Shown here one piece after another: positions 1 through 5,171 of a stretch of 5,258 bases of DNA. The translations under genes were made by a program, and so were the position numbers. Within the stretch, counting starts at the first letter, position 1; every line of letters begins with the position of its first letter. The notes under the pieces were generated by a model. The model was given only the letters and a program-made list of their open reading frames with translations, searched no databases and had not been told where the DNA came from. The DNA is from CAYPSN01 sp041907025 (GTDB lineage Bacteria; Patescibacteriota; Saccharimonadia; CAILAD01; JADZBC01): contig JAYRIB010000060.1 of the NCBI GenBank assembly GCA_041907025.1, forward strand, positions 1 to 5,258, read 5' to 3'.

Positions 1-387
1 CTTGAAGCTGGAGAGAGCCTCTCCATGAATCTTGACGTCAGTATAGCTGAAGATTCCGACATGGTATTTACGAACTATGCACTAGCTGCAGCCTCACTCC
101 TTGATGACCCTGATAACGCCGCTATCGCAAGTCTATTCGGTTCTGGTGGTGACTACTTGGAGCTTTTCATTGCAAATCAAACTAGTGATAACTCGATTAA
201 CAACTTCGCTTCAGCTCCATATCCGCTTCCAGTCAGCCCTGGAGCTAGTGTAACTTCGAGCCCCGCATCGCCATTGGCAGCGGCAGGTACAAATGAGGCA
301 GTCTGGATTCTCATGAGTTCTGGTATGCTGACAGCAGCAGCCTGGCTAGCTATTAGATTGCGCAAGAACGCCTCAATACTGCATTAA
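1..387 (+). CDS. C-terminal part of a surface protein with a sortase-type sorting tail (5' end outside window)
   Basis: The frame is open from the first base of the window, so the ATG at 25 is probably internal and the gene starts upstream. The visible 128 residues are rich in Ala, Ser, Asp and Asn and poor in Lys, as in exported proteins. I do not recognise the folded part (about residues 1-70). A Pro/Ser/Ala linker follows (about 71-91), then LAAAG-T-N (92-98), a hydrophobic helix (about 101-118) and a short tail with Arg, Arg and Lys before the TAA. This order of motif, helix and basic tail is that of a cell-wall sorting signal, and a sortase gene begins 40 bases later. The inference is a secreted protein covalently anchored by that sortase. 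A plain C-terminal membrane anchor is the alternative, because the motif is not a standard LPXTG. The rest of the protein and its role cannot be seen here. Confidence 0.75.
   Translation, partial: LEAGESLSMNLDVSIAEDSDMVFTNYALAAASLLDDPDNAAIASLFGSGGDYLELFIANQTSDNSINNFASAPYPLPVSPGASVTSSPASPLAAAGTNEAVWILMSSGMLTAAAWLAIRLRKNASILH
274..384 (+). other. Candidate cell-wall sorting signal (LAAAG, helix, basic tail)
   Basis: Leu-Ala-Ala-Ala-Gly is encoded at 274-288 and followed by Thr-Asn-Glu. A helix of about 18 residues is encoded at 301-354, then Arg-Leu-Arg-Lys and a short end. Placement and spacing match LPXTG-type signals. The sequence itself is closer to the LAXTG motif of class E sortases, with Ala in place of Thr. 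Whether it is cleaved is inference. Confidence 0.5.
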
Positions 388-411
388 GCCCCTCTGTGAC
401 GATAGCCCACA

Positions 412-420
412 TGCTATGAT
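412..420 (+). promoter_or_regulatory. Extended -10 promoter of the sortase gene
   Basis: TG-C-TATGAT is an extended -10 element with five of six consensus bases. No convincing -35 lies at the usual distance, which is normal for extended -10 promoters. The hexamer ends 7 bases before the ATG at 428, so the predicted transcript begins at or one base before that codon. The other in-frame ATGs, at 416 and 419, lie inside the hexamer and would not be transcribed from this promoter. No Shine-Dalgarno sequence is present. Confidence 0.6.
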
Positions 421-427
421 GGATAGA

Positions 428-1054
428 ATGAAGAAGATAACACACGATGCCAAAGTCGGCCAACCAAAGAGATCTAGTCGTAAAATAAATTGGAAGCGAC
501 TAATTCTTATAGTTGTTGCCGCGTGCTTATTCGTAGCTGGAGCCTATATGTTGGTTACGGCGATTTACCCGTCAGTTTTTGTCCGACGGACTACGATAGC
601 AGCAGTTAAGCTAGACAAGAAGAAAGACCAGATAATCATACCCCAGCTCGGGATTCAAGAGGGTATCTACGAGGGCGGGCCAGAAGTGCTCGAGAACGGC
701 ACCTGGCATCGTTATCCAGAACGTGGCAAGCCCGGGGTGGGCAACTTCATTTTGTCCGGCCATCGCTTTGTCATGGGCAATACCCCAGGCGAGACTCTGC
801 GTAAGTCACCGTTTTATAATTTAGGCAAAATAAAAGTAGGAGACCCTCTCTATGTTGATTGGCGTGGTCGGCGCTTTACTTACAAGGTCGCAAAGACGTA
901 TCAAGTTAAGCCAAATGAAGTTAGTATTGAGGCCCCGTCTAAGAAGCATAAACTGACACTTTATACGTGTACACTGAGCGGAAGCGCCGATGGACGACTG
1001 GTGATCGAAGCTGAACTGGTGCCTACACCAACTACTTCTGCAGCGGGAGCTTGA
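428..1054 (+). CDS. Membrane-anchored sortase (class D/E-like cysteine transpeptidase)
   Basis: Sortases cleave a sorting motif in exported proteins and join the new C-terminus to an amino group of the cell wall or a pilin. Counting from the ATG at 428 (208 residues), there is a basic cytoplasmic N-terminus, one membrane helix at about 24-46 acting as an uncleaved signal anchor, then the extracytoplasmic catalytic domain. The triad is complete: His112 in SGHR, Cys181 in TLYTC and Arg190 in DGRLVIEAEL. The region before the His (a Tyr-Pro, a Gly-Lys-Pro-Gly, then Gly-Asn-Phe-Ile) is typical of the family. The stop is TGA. The start at 428 was chosen because 416 and 419 lie inside the promoter; with 416 the protein is 212 residues. 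The likely substrate is the surface protein just upstream. The last 23 bases overlap the end of the histidine kinase gene on the other strand. Family assignment is firm; the subclass (D or E) is not resolved by eye. Confidence 0.93.
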   Translation: MKKITHDAKVGQPKRSSRKINWKRLILIVVAACLFVAGAYMLVTAIYPSVFVRRTTIAAVKLDKKKDQIIIPQLGIQEGIYEGGPEVLENGTWHRYPERGKPGVGNFILSGHRFVMGNTPGETLRKSPFYNLGKIKVGDPLYVDWRGRRFTYKVAKTYQVKPNEVSIEAPSKKHKLTLYTCTLSGSADGRLVIEAELVPTPTTSAAGA

Positions 1055-3305
1055 GGCTAAAGACACTACCTTTGCTAGTTGAATGCTCAAGTATAACTTC
1101 GCCGCCATTGCGTTTTGCCAGGCTCTGAGCAATATAGAGTCCAAGCCCAGTTCCGCCGACCTCACGGGTGAGTTTATTATCCAGACGCACAAACTTCTTA
1201 AATAGTTTTCGCCTGTCTTCGCTATCAATACCCATGCCACTATCCTCAACGCTAATCACTATCCAGCCATGGTGTGGTTTGATCTCGACAGCTACGTGGC
1301 CTTTCTGGGTGTATTTTATAGCGTTCTCAATAAGCTTGGATAGAATGACCTTGGCCTCGTTAGGATCGCCAGCTACCATTGCCTTGTGCTCATGACCGCT
1401 AAAGGTGAGGGCGATCTTTTTAGCATCGGCCTTGGGGCGGAAGCTGCGCACGACATCCTCGGCTACACTGGTGACATCAAAGCTCATCTTTTTTTCGTAG
1501 TGCGGGACTTCGTCGTTATCAATTTCTGAGACTGTCAGAATGTCTCTAAACAGCTCAGAGAGTTGTTGGGCCGAGTTATAGGCTTGCTCTACTAACGGCT
1601 TGGCGTCTTTGCTGAGCTTGGCAATGTCGGGGTCGAGGGCGTTTGATAGGTTGCCCTGAATGATCGTGAGGGGTGTTCGCATCTCATGCGAAGCGGTGAT
1701 GATAAAGTCGTTGCGCTCTCGCTCAGCGACCTTTTGCTTGGTAATGTCCTCAATCAGAATGACGCAGCCAATGCAGTCATTGTCGCCGTGGGTAATGGGC
1801 GCGATAATGAGATGGAGCGTATTCTTGCCTTGCCGTAATTCTGGGATGTCAGCTGTTATACATTTATCGTGAACATTCGCAAAGTCATCTGCCACGCCGA
1901 GTTCAGAAAGCGCCTCGGTAATGGCCTGCTTGGTCTTGGCTTTGATACCCAGGAGCTTATGGGCGACGTCATTAAACTCTAAAACCTCCATGTGCTCGTC
2001 TAGCATAATGAAGCCAACTGGTAAGCTGGCAATAGAAGCTTCTAGCTTGGCGTGTTCGGTGTAGAGCTCTTCGTTGCGTTCCATGACTTTTTGTTCTACC
2101 ATGCGTTCTTCGTCGGCAAGTTGGGCGTAGGCTTGCTTGAGTTTCGAAATGTCAGTCATGACGAAGACATAGCCGGCCAACTTACCGCGGTCATCGAGGA
2201 TACTACTGAGCTTAAGGTCGACAGGGGTTATGCTTCGACTACCTTGGGTCATCACGCCGAGGTTATCAAGCTTCTTGGCCTGCTTGACGTTGGGGTCGGC
2301 CACAAGTGCGTGCCGTACCGTACTAAAGTCTATAGGCACAAAAAACCCATCAATCCGCTTACCCGCAAGCGGTTCTTCATCGATGTTGAGCAAGTGCTTG
2401 GCGCTGGCATTAGCGTACTGTAGCTCGAACTTGACGTCAGTTACAATAACAGTTTCAGCCATAGTATCGAGAATATTGGTAGCCACTTCGGCTGGGTTAA
2501 TACTAAACAGGCTATAGCGCAATATACCATAAGACATCAGTGCACCCATGATAGTTGTAAACAGGCTCTCGAGCGGCATGAAGAATGGTAGGCTGAGGTA
2601 GGCCGGTAGGATGTTTGTTATTGTCGTACCAATAATAGGTACCAAGACGCTAATGAGAAAAATCTTGGCTTGCCGTTTCTTTTTGCCATGGCGCTCACGA
2701 ATGTAGAATCGAACTAAGATGGCTGCAATAAGTAGAGTTAGGAACTGGAACCAAGCCAGGTAAATGGTGCCGAGCGGTCCTAGCACCATTTCATAGCCCC
2801 AAAAGTGAGCTATGAGCGCCGCGGGCTTACGAACAAAGATGAAGTTGGTAGCAAGTGCCAGGGCAATAATAAGAAATGAAGTCCCAAGTATGGTGGCAAA
2901 GGACCCTATAAACTCTTCGGCATCATCATAGGTATTGTTCACAACAAATACGAGTAGCGCTGGTAGGCCAACGAGGGATGAAAGAGCGATGCCGCTACGG
3001 ACAATTAGACCCGTGTAGGCATTGGCGGCCGAGTAGGTGGCAAGGTCGGTAAGTGACCAGACCAAGGCAGACATGACAAATATACTTAGCCAGATCGCTC
3101 CTTTGATTGAACTGCGCCTACGGGATATTGTGCGGAGCAAATAGATGTTAACAAGAACTGAAGTTACTGGTATGGCTATAAACGGTGTAAAACGAAACGA
3201 CAACGCTTGACTCGGCGGTAGCGCTACCAGTCCAAAGAGGATTGCTAACAAGAACACCGTTGAGCAGCCGATCATGATTGTAGCGAGTACGCGGTTTTTT
3301 ACCAT
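1032..3305 (-). CDS. Sensor histidine kinase: 7TM-type sensor, two PAS, HisKA, HATPase_c
   Basis: This is a transmembrane sensor kinase that should autophosphorylate on His and pass the phosphate to a response regulator, none of which is visible here. Numbered from the ATG at 3305 (757 residues), seven or eight hydrophobic helices fill about residues 7-263. They end in ILRYSLFSINP, a junction typical of N-terminal 7TM kinase sensors (HisKA_7TM type). PAS 1 covers about 275-385, a charged coiled coil about 386-420, and PAS 2 about 421-525. The H-box is SHEMRTP with His540; its ExxT pattern is that of kinases that also dephosphorylate their partner. The ATP domain has the N-box (Asn661 in LIENAIKY), G1 (DSGMGID, from 688), the F-box (FKKF, 702-705) and G2 (GGTGLGL, 717-723). 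All look intact. The ligand is unknown. An ATG two codons upstream (3311) is disfavoured because it abuts the -10 hexamer. Confidence 0.93.
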   Translation of the reverse strand: MVKNRVLATIMIGCSTVFLLAILFGLVALPPSQALSFRFTPFIAIPVTSVLVNIYLLRTISRRRSSIKGAIWLSIFVMSALVWSLTDLATYSAANAYTGLIVRSGIALSSLVGLPALLVFVVNNTYDDAEEFIGSFATILGTSFLIIALALATNFIFVRKPAALIAHFWGYEMVLGPLGTIYLAWFQFLTLLIAAILVRFYIRERHGKKKRQAKIFLISVLVPIIGTTITNILPAYLSLPFFMPLESLFTTIMGALMSYGILRYSLFSINPAEVATNILDTMAETVIVTDVKFELQYANASAKHLLNIDEEPLAGKRIDGFFVPIDFSTVRHALVADPNVKQAKKLDNLGVMTQGSRSITPVDLKLSSILDDRGKLAGYVFVMTDISKLKQAYAQLADEERMVEQKVMERNEELYTEHAKLEASIASLPVGFIMLDEHMEVLEFNDVAHKLLGIKAKTKQAITEALSELGVADDFANVHDKCITADIPELRQGKNTLHLIIAPITHGDNDCIGCVILIEDITKQKVAERERNDFIITASHEMRTPLTIIQGNLSNALDPDIAKLSKDAKPLVEQAYNSAQQLSELFRDILTVSEIDNDEVPHYEKKMSFDVTSVAEDVVRSFRPKADAKKIALTFSGHEHKAMVAGDPNEAKVILSKLIENAIKYTQKGHVAVEIKPHHGWIVISVEDSGMGIDSEDRRKLFKKFVRLDNKLTREVGGTGLGLYIAQSLAKRNGGEVILEHSTSKGSVFSLKLPLQK

Positions 3306-3312
3306 AAGCATT

Positions 3313-3318
3313 ATTATA
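3313..3318 (-). promoter_or_regulatory. -10 promoter element of the histidine kinase gene
   Basis: On the minus strand this is a perfect TATAAT, followed by 7 bases and then ATG at 3305. I see no -35 at a standard distance; a TTGAAC lies 12 bases upstream, which is too close. The position predicts a leaderless message and selects the second in-frame ATG (3305) over the first (3311). It also suggests the kinase can be transcribed independently of the gene upstream. Confidence 0.6.
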
Positions 3319-3354
3319 CTAAAGAATCTGGTTCAACATAAGGCTCGCTACAGT

Positions 3355-3375
3355 CCAAGTGGTTGTCAGACTTGG
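3355..3375 (-). repeat. Short inverted repeat just after the small membrane-protein gene
   Basis: CCAAGT and ACTTGG form a perfect 6-bp stem with a 9-base loop, beginning two bases after the TAA of the upstream gene. No T-run follows on the minus strand, so it is not a standard intrinsic terminator. It could slow transcription, protect the mRNA end, or be chance. Confidence 0.3.
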
Positions 3376-3376
3376 T

Positions 3377-3829
3377 TTAGAGGCCCTGCAATACGGAGCC
3401 AAGCTCGCTGAGGCCCGCTCCAAATACGAGGGTAAAAATAAACAGCACCATGACAACGATAGTGAGGCTTTGCCAGATGTCGTGTAAAAGCACCTTGGGT
3501 CGGATTTTACCGTTATAGCGGTGATCTTTGACGATCGTAGCCAGTGAACTGAGGTTGATGATGAGCGCGATAGACGGGAAGACAACTGCCCAAAGCATGA
3601 CAACAAGAGAGTTGAAGATCCAGGCGCCATAAAAAGCGGCAAGACTGTCTGACTCTGGTATAGTCAGGCGATACAGTAAACTGATCGCAAGGATTGTAAG
3701 AAAGGGAGCAAGGAGCGCAATGCCAGTAGCGGCATGGTGCTCAAACAGTGAGCGCATGTGTCGCATGTGTTTGAGTTGAGCTAAGTGATACTTACTCAGC
3801 TTCTTCTTATTCTTCTTATGTTTAACCAT
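3377..3829 (-). CDS. Small three-helix membrane protein, Lys/His-rich N-terminus, function unknown
   Basis: I do not recognise the family. The 150-residue product starts with a strongly basic stretch (Lys at 3, 5, 6, 8, 9, 10 and 13) containing six His within residues 4-32, including a tandem His-Met-Arg repeat (21-26) and a His-His pair (31-32). Three hydrophobic helices follow at about 33-54, 69-99 and 119-140. A charged loop lies between the last two (Lys-Asp-His-Arg at 101-104, Lys108, Arg110, Lys112). There is no cleavable signal peptide or enzyme motif. The basic N-terminus should stay in the cytoplasm by the positive-inside rule; binding to nucleic acid, acidic lipid or metal is possible but speculative. 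The start is fixed by a good promoter 6 bases upstream. The kinase gene lies downstream on the same strand, 71 bases away with its own promoter, so co-transcription is possible but not required. That the gene is real is well supported by the promoter and the coherent membrane topology. Confidence 0.8.
   Translation of the reverse strand: MVKHKKNKKKLSKYHLAQLKHMRHMRSLFEHHAATGIALLAPFLTILAISLLYRLTIPESDSLAAFYGAWIFNSLVVMLWAVVFPSIALIINLSSLATIVKDHRYNGKIRPKVLLHDIWQSLTIVVMVLFIFTLVFGAGLSELGSVLQGL
3740..3775 (-). repeat. Inverted repeat enclosing a 9-bp tandem duplication in the small membrane-protein gene
   Basis: CTCAAACA (3740-3747) and TGTTTGAG (3768-3775) are perfect 8-base inverted arms with a 20-base loop. 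The loop and right arm contain CGCATGTGT twice in tandem (3753-3761 and 3762-3770), which is in frame and encodes His-Met-Arg twice. The structure would lie about 55-90 bases into the mRNA. It is a clear sequence feature, but its function is unproven. Confidence 0.45.
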
Positions 3830-3835
3830 AGTTTG

Positions 3836-3863
3836 ATTATAGGCTAATTCTACTCAATGTCGA
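3836..3863 (-). promoter_or_regulatory. Sigma-70-type promoter of the small membrane-protein gene
   Basis: On the minus strand, TCGACA (3863-3858, five of six -35 consensus bases) is followed by a 16-base spacer and a perfect TATAAT (3841-3836). Six bases later comes the ATG at 3829, so +1 is expected on the A of the start codon. This is the best full promoter in the window. It overlaps the ATG at 3857 on the plus strand, which argues that that codon is not the proS start. Confidence 0.7.
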
Positions 3864-3883
3864 GTACTATTGGGTTGGCGACT

Positions 3884-3913
3884 CTGGCATTAGTGGGCGC
3901 TTACTGCAATAAT
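3884..3913 (+). promoter_or_regulatory. Extended -10 promoter of proS
   Basis: TG-C-AATAAT (3905-3913) is an extended -10 with five of six consensus bases. A weak -35-like CTGGCA (3884-3889, four of six) lies 18 bases upstream of the hexamer. The hexamer ends 6 bases before the ATG at 3920, again predicting a leaderless start. A second TANNNT, TACTAT at 3865-3870, would give a leader of about 43 bases but has no -35. Confidence 0.55.
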
Positions 3914-3919
3914 AGTCCT

Positions 3920-5170
3920 ATGAAGTATTCACAGTTATTTTCCCAAACTAGCAAGCAAATTTCTGCACAAGAGAAGTCCCTTAACGCCCAGTTGCTGACG
4001 CGAGCAGGCTTTGTGGATCAATTAATGGCCGGGGTATACAGCTACTTGCCTTTGGGACTGATCACGCTACGCAATGTTGAGAGGGTGGTGCGTAAGCATA
4101 TGGATAAGCTTGGTTCTCAAGAGGTCTTAATGCCTACGTTGCACCCGAGTGCCATTTGGAAAACAACTGGTGGCTGGGATAGTATTGATGTGCTCTTTAA
4201 ACTGGGTAGTCGTACGGGTAACGAGTACGCTCTCGGACAGAGCGAGGAAGAGGTGGTGACACCCCTGGTAATGAGCCGAGCCAAATCCTACAAAAACTTG
4301 CCGCTCAGTGTCTATCAAATTCATTGGAAGTATCGTGATGAATTAAGGGCCAAGAGCGGCATTATGCGCGGTCGGGAGTTCTTGATGAAGGACATGTACA
4401 GCTTCCATACTGGCCAAGAGGACTTTGACGCATACTACAAACAAGCTAAAGACGTGTACTTGGACATTTTTGCGGAACTAGGTCTCGAGGCCAAGGTAAC
4501 CGAAGCTTCGGGCGGTAACTTTACCGACAAAGTCTCATATGAGTTTGAGGTGCTAACCGACGCTGGCGAAGATACGATTTATTACTGCGAGGAGTGTGAC
4601 TTCTGTGTGGAAGACGAGATTGCCGAGGTTAAGCCAGGTGACACCTGCCCGCGTTGCGACAAGGGTACGCTTAAGGAGGCTAAGGCGGCCGAAGTAGGCA
4701 ATGTGTTCGACTTAGGCCAGAAGTTTACTCGTGCATTCGATCTAGCATACACTGACACCGAGGGTCAGCGTCAGTACGCTATCATGGGCTGTTATGGTAT
4801 AGGCGTGAGTCGGGTGATGGGTGTGATTGCTGAGAAACACCACGACGACAAGGGTCTGGTGTGGCCAGCCAGCGTAGCTCCGTTTATCTATCACATAATT
4901 GCCCTCCCAGATGACGAAAACATTGCCGCTGCCGAGAAGGTCTATGCGGCGCTTGGTGCTGACCAATGCTTGTTCGATGACCGAAGTGATACAAGTCCAG
5001 GTGCCAAGTTTGCCGATGCCGATTTAATTGGCTGCCCAGTGCAGATTATTATTTCGCGCAAAACGCTCGAGCAGAGTAGCGTCGAGGTGGTGAGCCGTAG
5101 TGGCGCCTTTGAGACCTTCATGCTGCCGCTTGATGATATTGACCAGCTTGAGCAGCGGCTGGCGGCCTAA
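3920..5170 (+). CDS. proS: Prolyl-tRNA synthetase, short form lacking the INS editing domain
   Basis: This class II synthetase charges tRNA-Pro with proline in the cytoplasm. Numbered from the ATG at 3920 (416 residues), the N-terminus MKYSQLFSQT through the AGVYSYLPLG region is typical of bacterial ProRS. It is followed by the motif 1 region (VLMPTLHPSAIW, 69-80), motif 2 (YRDELR from 138, then GIMRGREFLMKDMYSFH to about 163) and motif 3 (GCYGIGVSR, 290-298). The HGTP anticodon-binding domain covers about 318-416. The usual bacterial enzyme is about 570 residues because an INS domain, which hydrolyses Ala-tRNA-Pro, sits between motifs 2 and 3. Here that domain is absent, and only a short Cys-rich segment remains (Cys223, 226, 229, 243 and 246). 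The conserved GPTHEE loop reads GQSEEE (106-111). The frame extends to an ATG at 3857, but those 21 residues match no ProRS N-terminus, overlap the divergent promoter and precede the likely proS -10. Product identity is secure. Confidence 0.96.
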   Translation: MKYSQLFSQTSKQISAQEKSLNAQLLTRAGFVDQLMAGVYSYLPLGLITLRNVERVVRKHMDKLGSQEVLMPTLHPSAIWKTTGGWDSIDVLFKLGSRTGNEYALGQSEEEVVTPLVMSRAKSYKNLPLSVYQIHWKYRDELRAKSGIMRGREFLMKDMYSFHTGQEDFDAYYKQAKDVYLDIFAELGLEAKVTEASGGNFTDKVSYEFEVLTDAGEDTIYYCEECDFCVEDEIAEVKPGDTCPRCDKGTLKEAKAAEVGNVFDLGQKFTRAFDLAYTDTEGQRQYAIMGCYGIGVSRVMGVIAEKHHDDKGLVWPASVAPFIYHIIALPDDENIAAAEKVYAALGADQCLFDDRSDTSPGAKFADADLIGCPVQIIISRKTLEQSSVEVVSRSGAFETFMLPLDDIDQLEQRLAA

Positions 5171-5171
5171 A

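Noticed and set aside
226..243. LPVSPG in the linker of the surface protein as an LPXTG-type motif
   Set aside because: It lies about 25 residues before the membrane helix; sorting motifs sit directly before the helix. The Pro/Ser-rich linker explains it better.
177..365. Minus-strand open frame of 62 codons opposite the surface protein
   Set aside because: It is antisense to a coherent coding tail, has no promoter or family motif, and looks like a shadow frame.
416..427. ATG at 416 or 419 as the sortase start
   Set aside because: Both lie inside the TATGAT hexamer. The ATG at 428 begins a normal MKK signal-anchor N-terminus. They remain possible only on a read-through transcript from the surface-protein gene.
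821..1249. Minus-strand open frame of 142 codons spanning the sortase and kinase ends
   Set aside because: It overlaps the conserved sortase catalytic core and the kinase ATP domain in other frames and has no protein-like domain pattern.
1168..2517. Several plus-strand open frames opposite the kinase (75, 70, 123 and 95 codons)
   Set aside because: All are antisense to well-conserved PAS/HisKA/HATPase sequence and show no motif, promoter or consistent start signal.
3355..3375. The 6-bp stem as an intrinsic terminator
   Set aside because: No U-tract follows on the minus strand and the stem is short and not GC-rich; it is kept only as an inverted repeat.
3319..3642. Minus-strand 107-codon frame overlapping the small membrane-protein gene
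   Set aside because: It is in another frame of the same strand, Ser/Leu-rich without order, lacks a promoter, and competes with a frame that has a near-consensus promoter and clear helices.
4127..4966. Two minus-strand frames (65 and 74 codons) opposite proS
   Set aside because: They lie antisense to proS conserved motifs and have no independent support.
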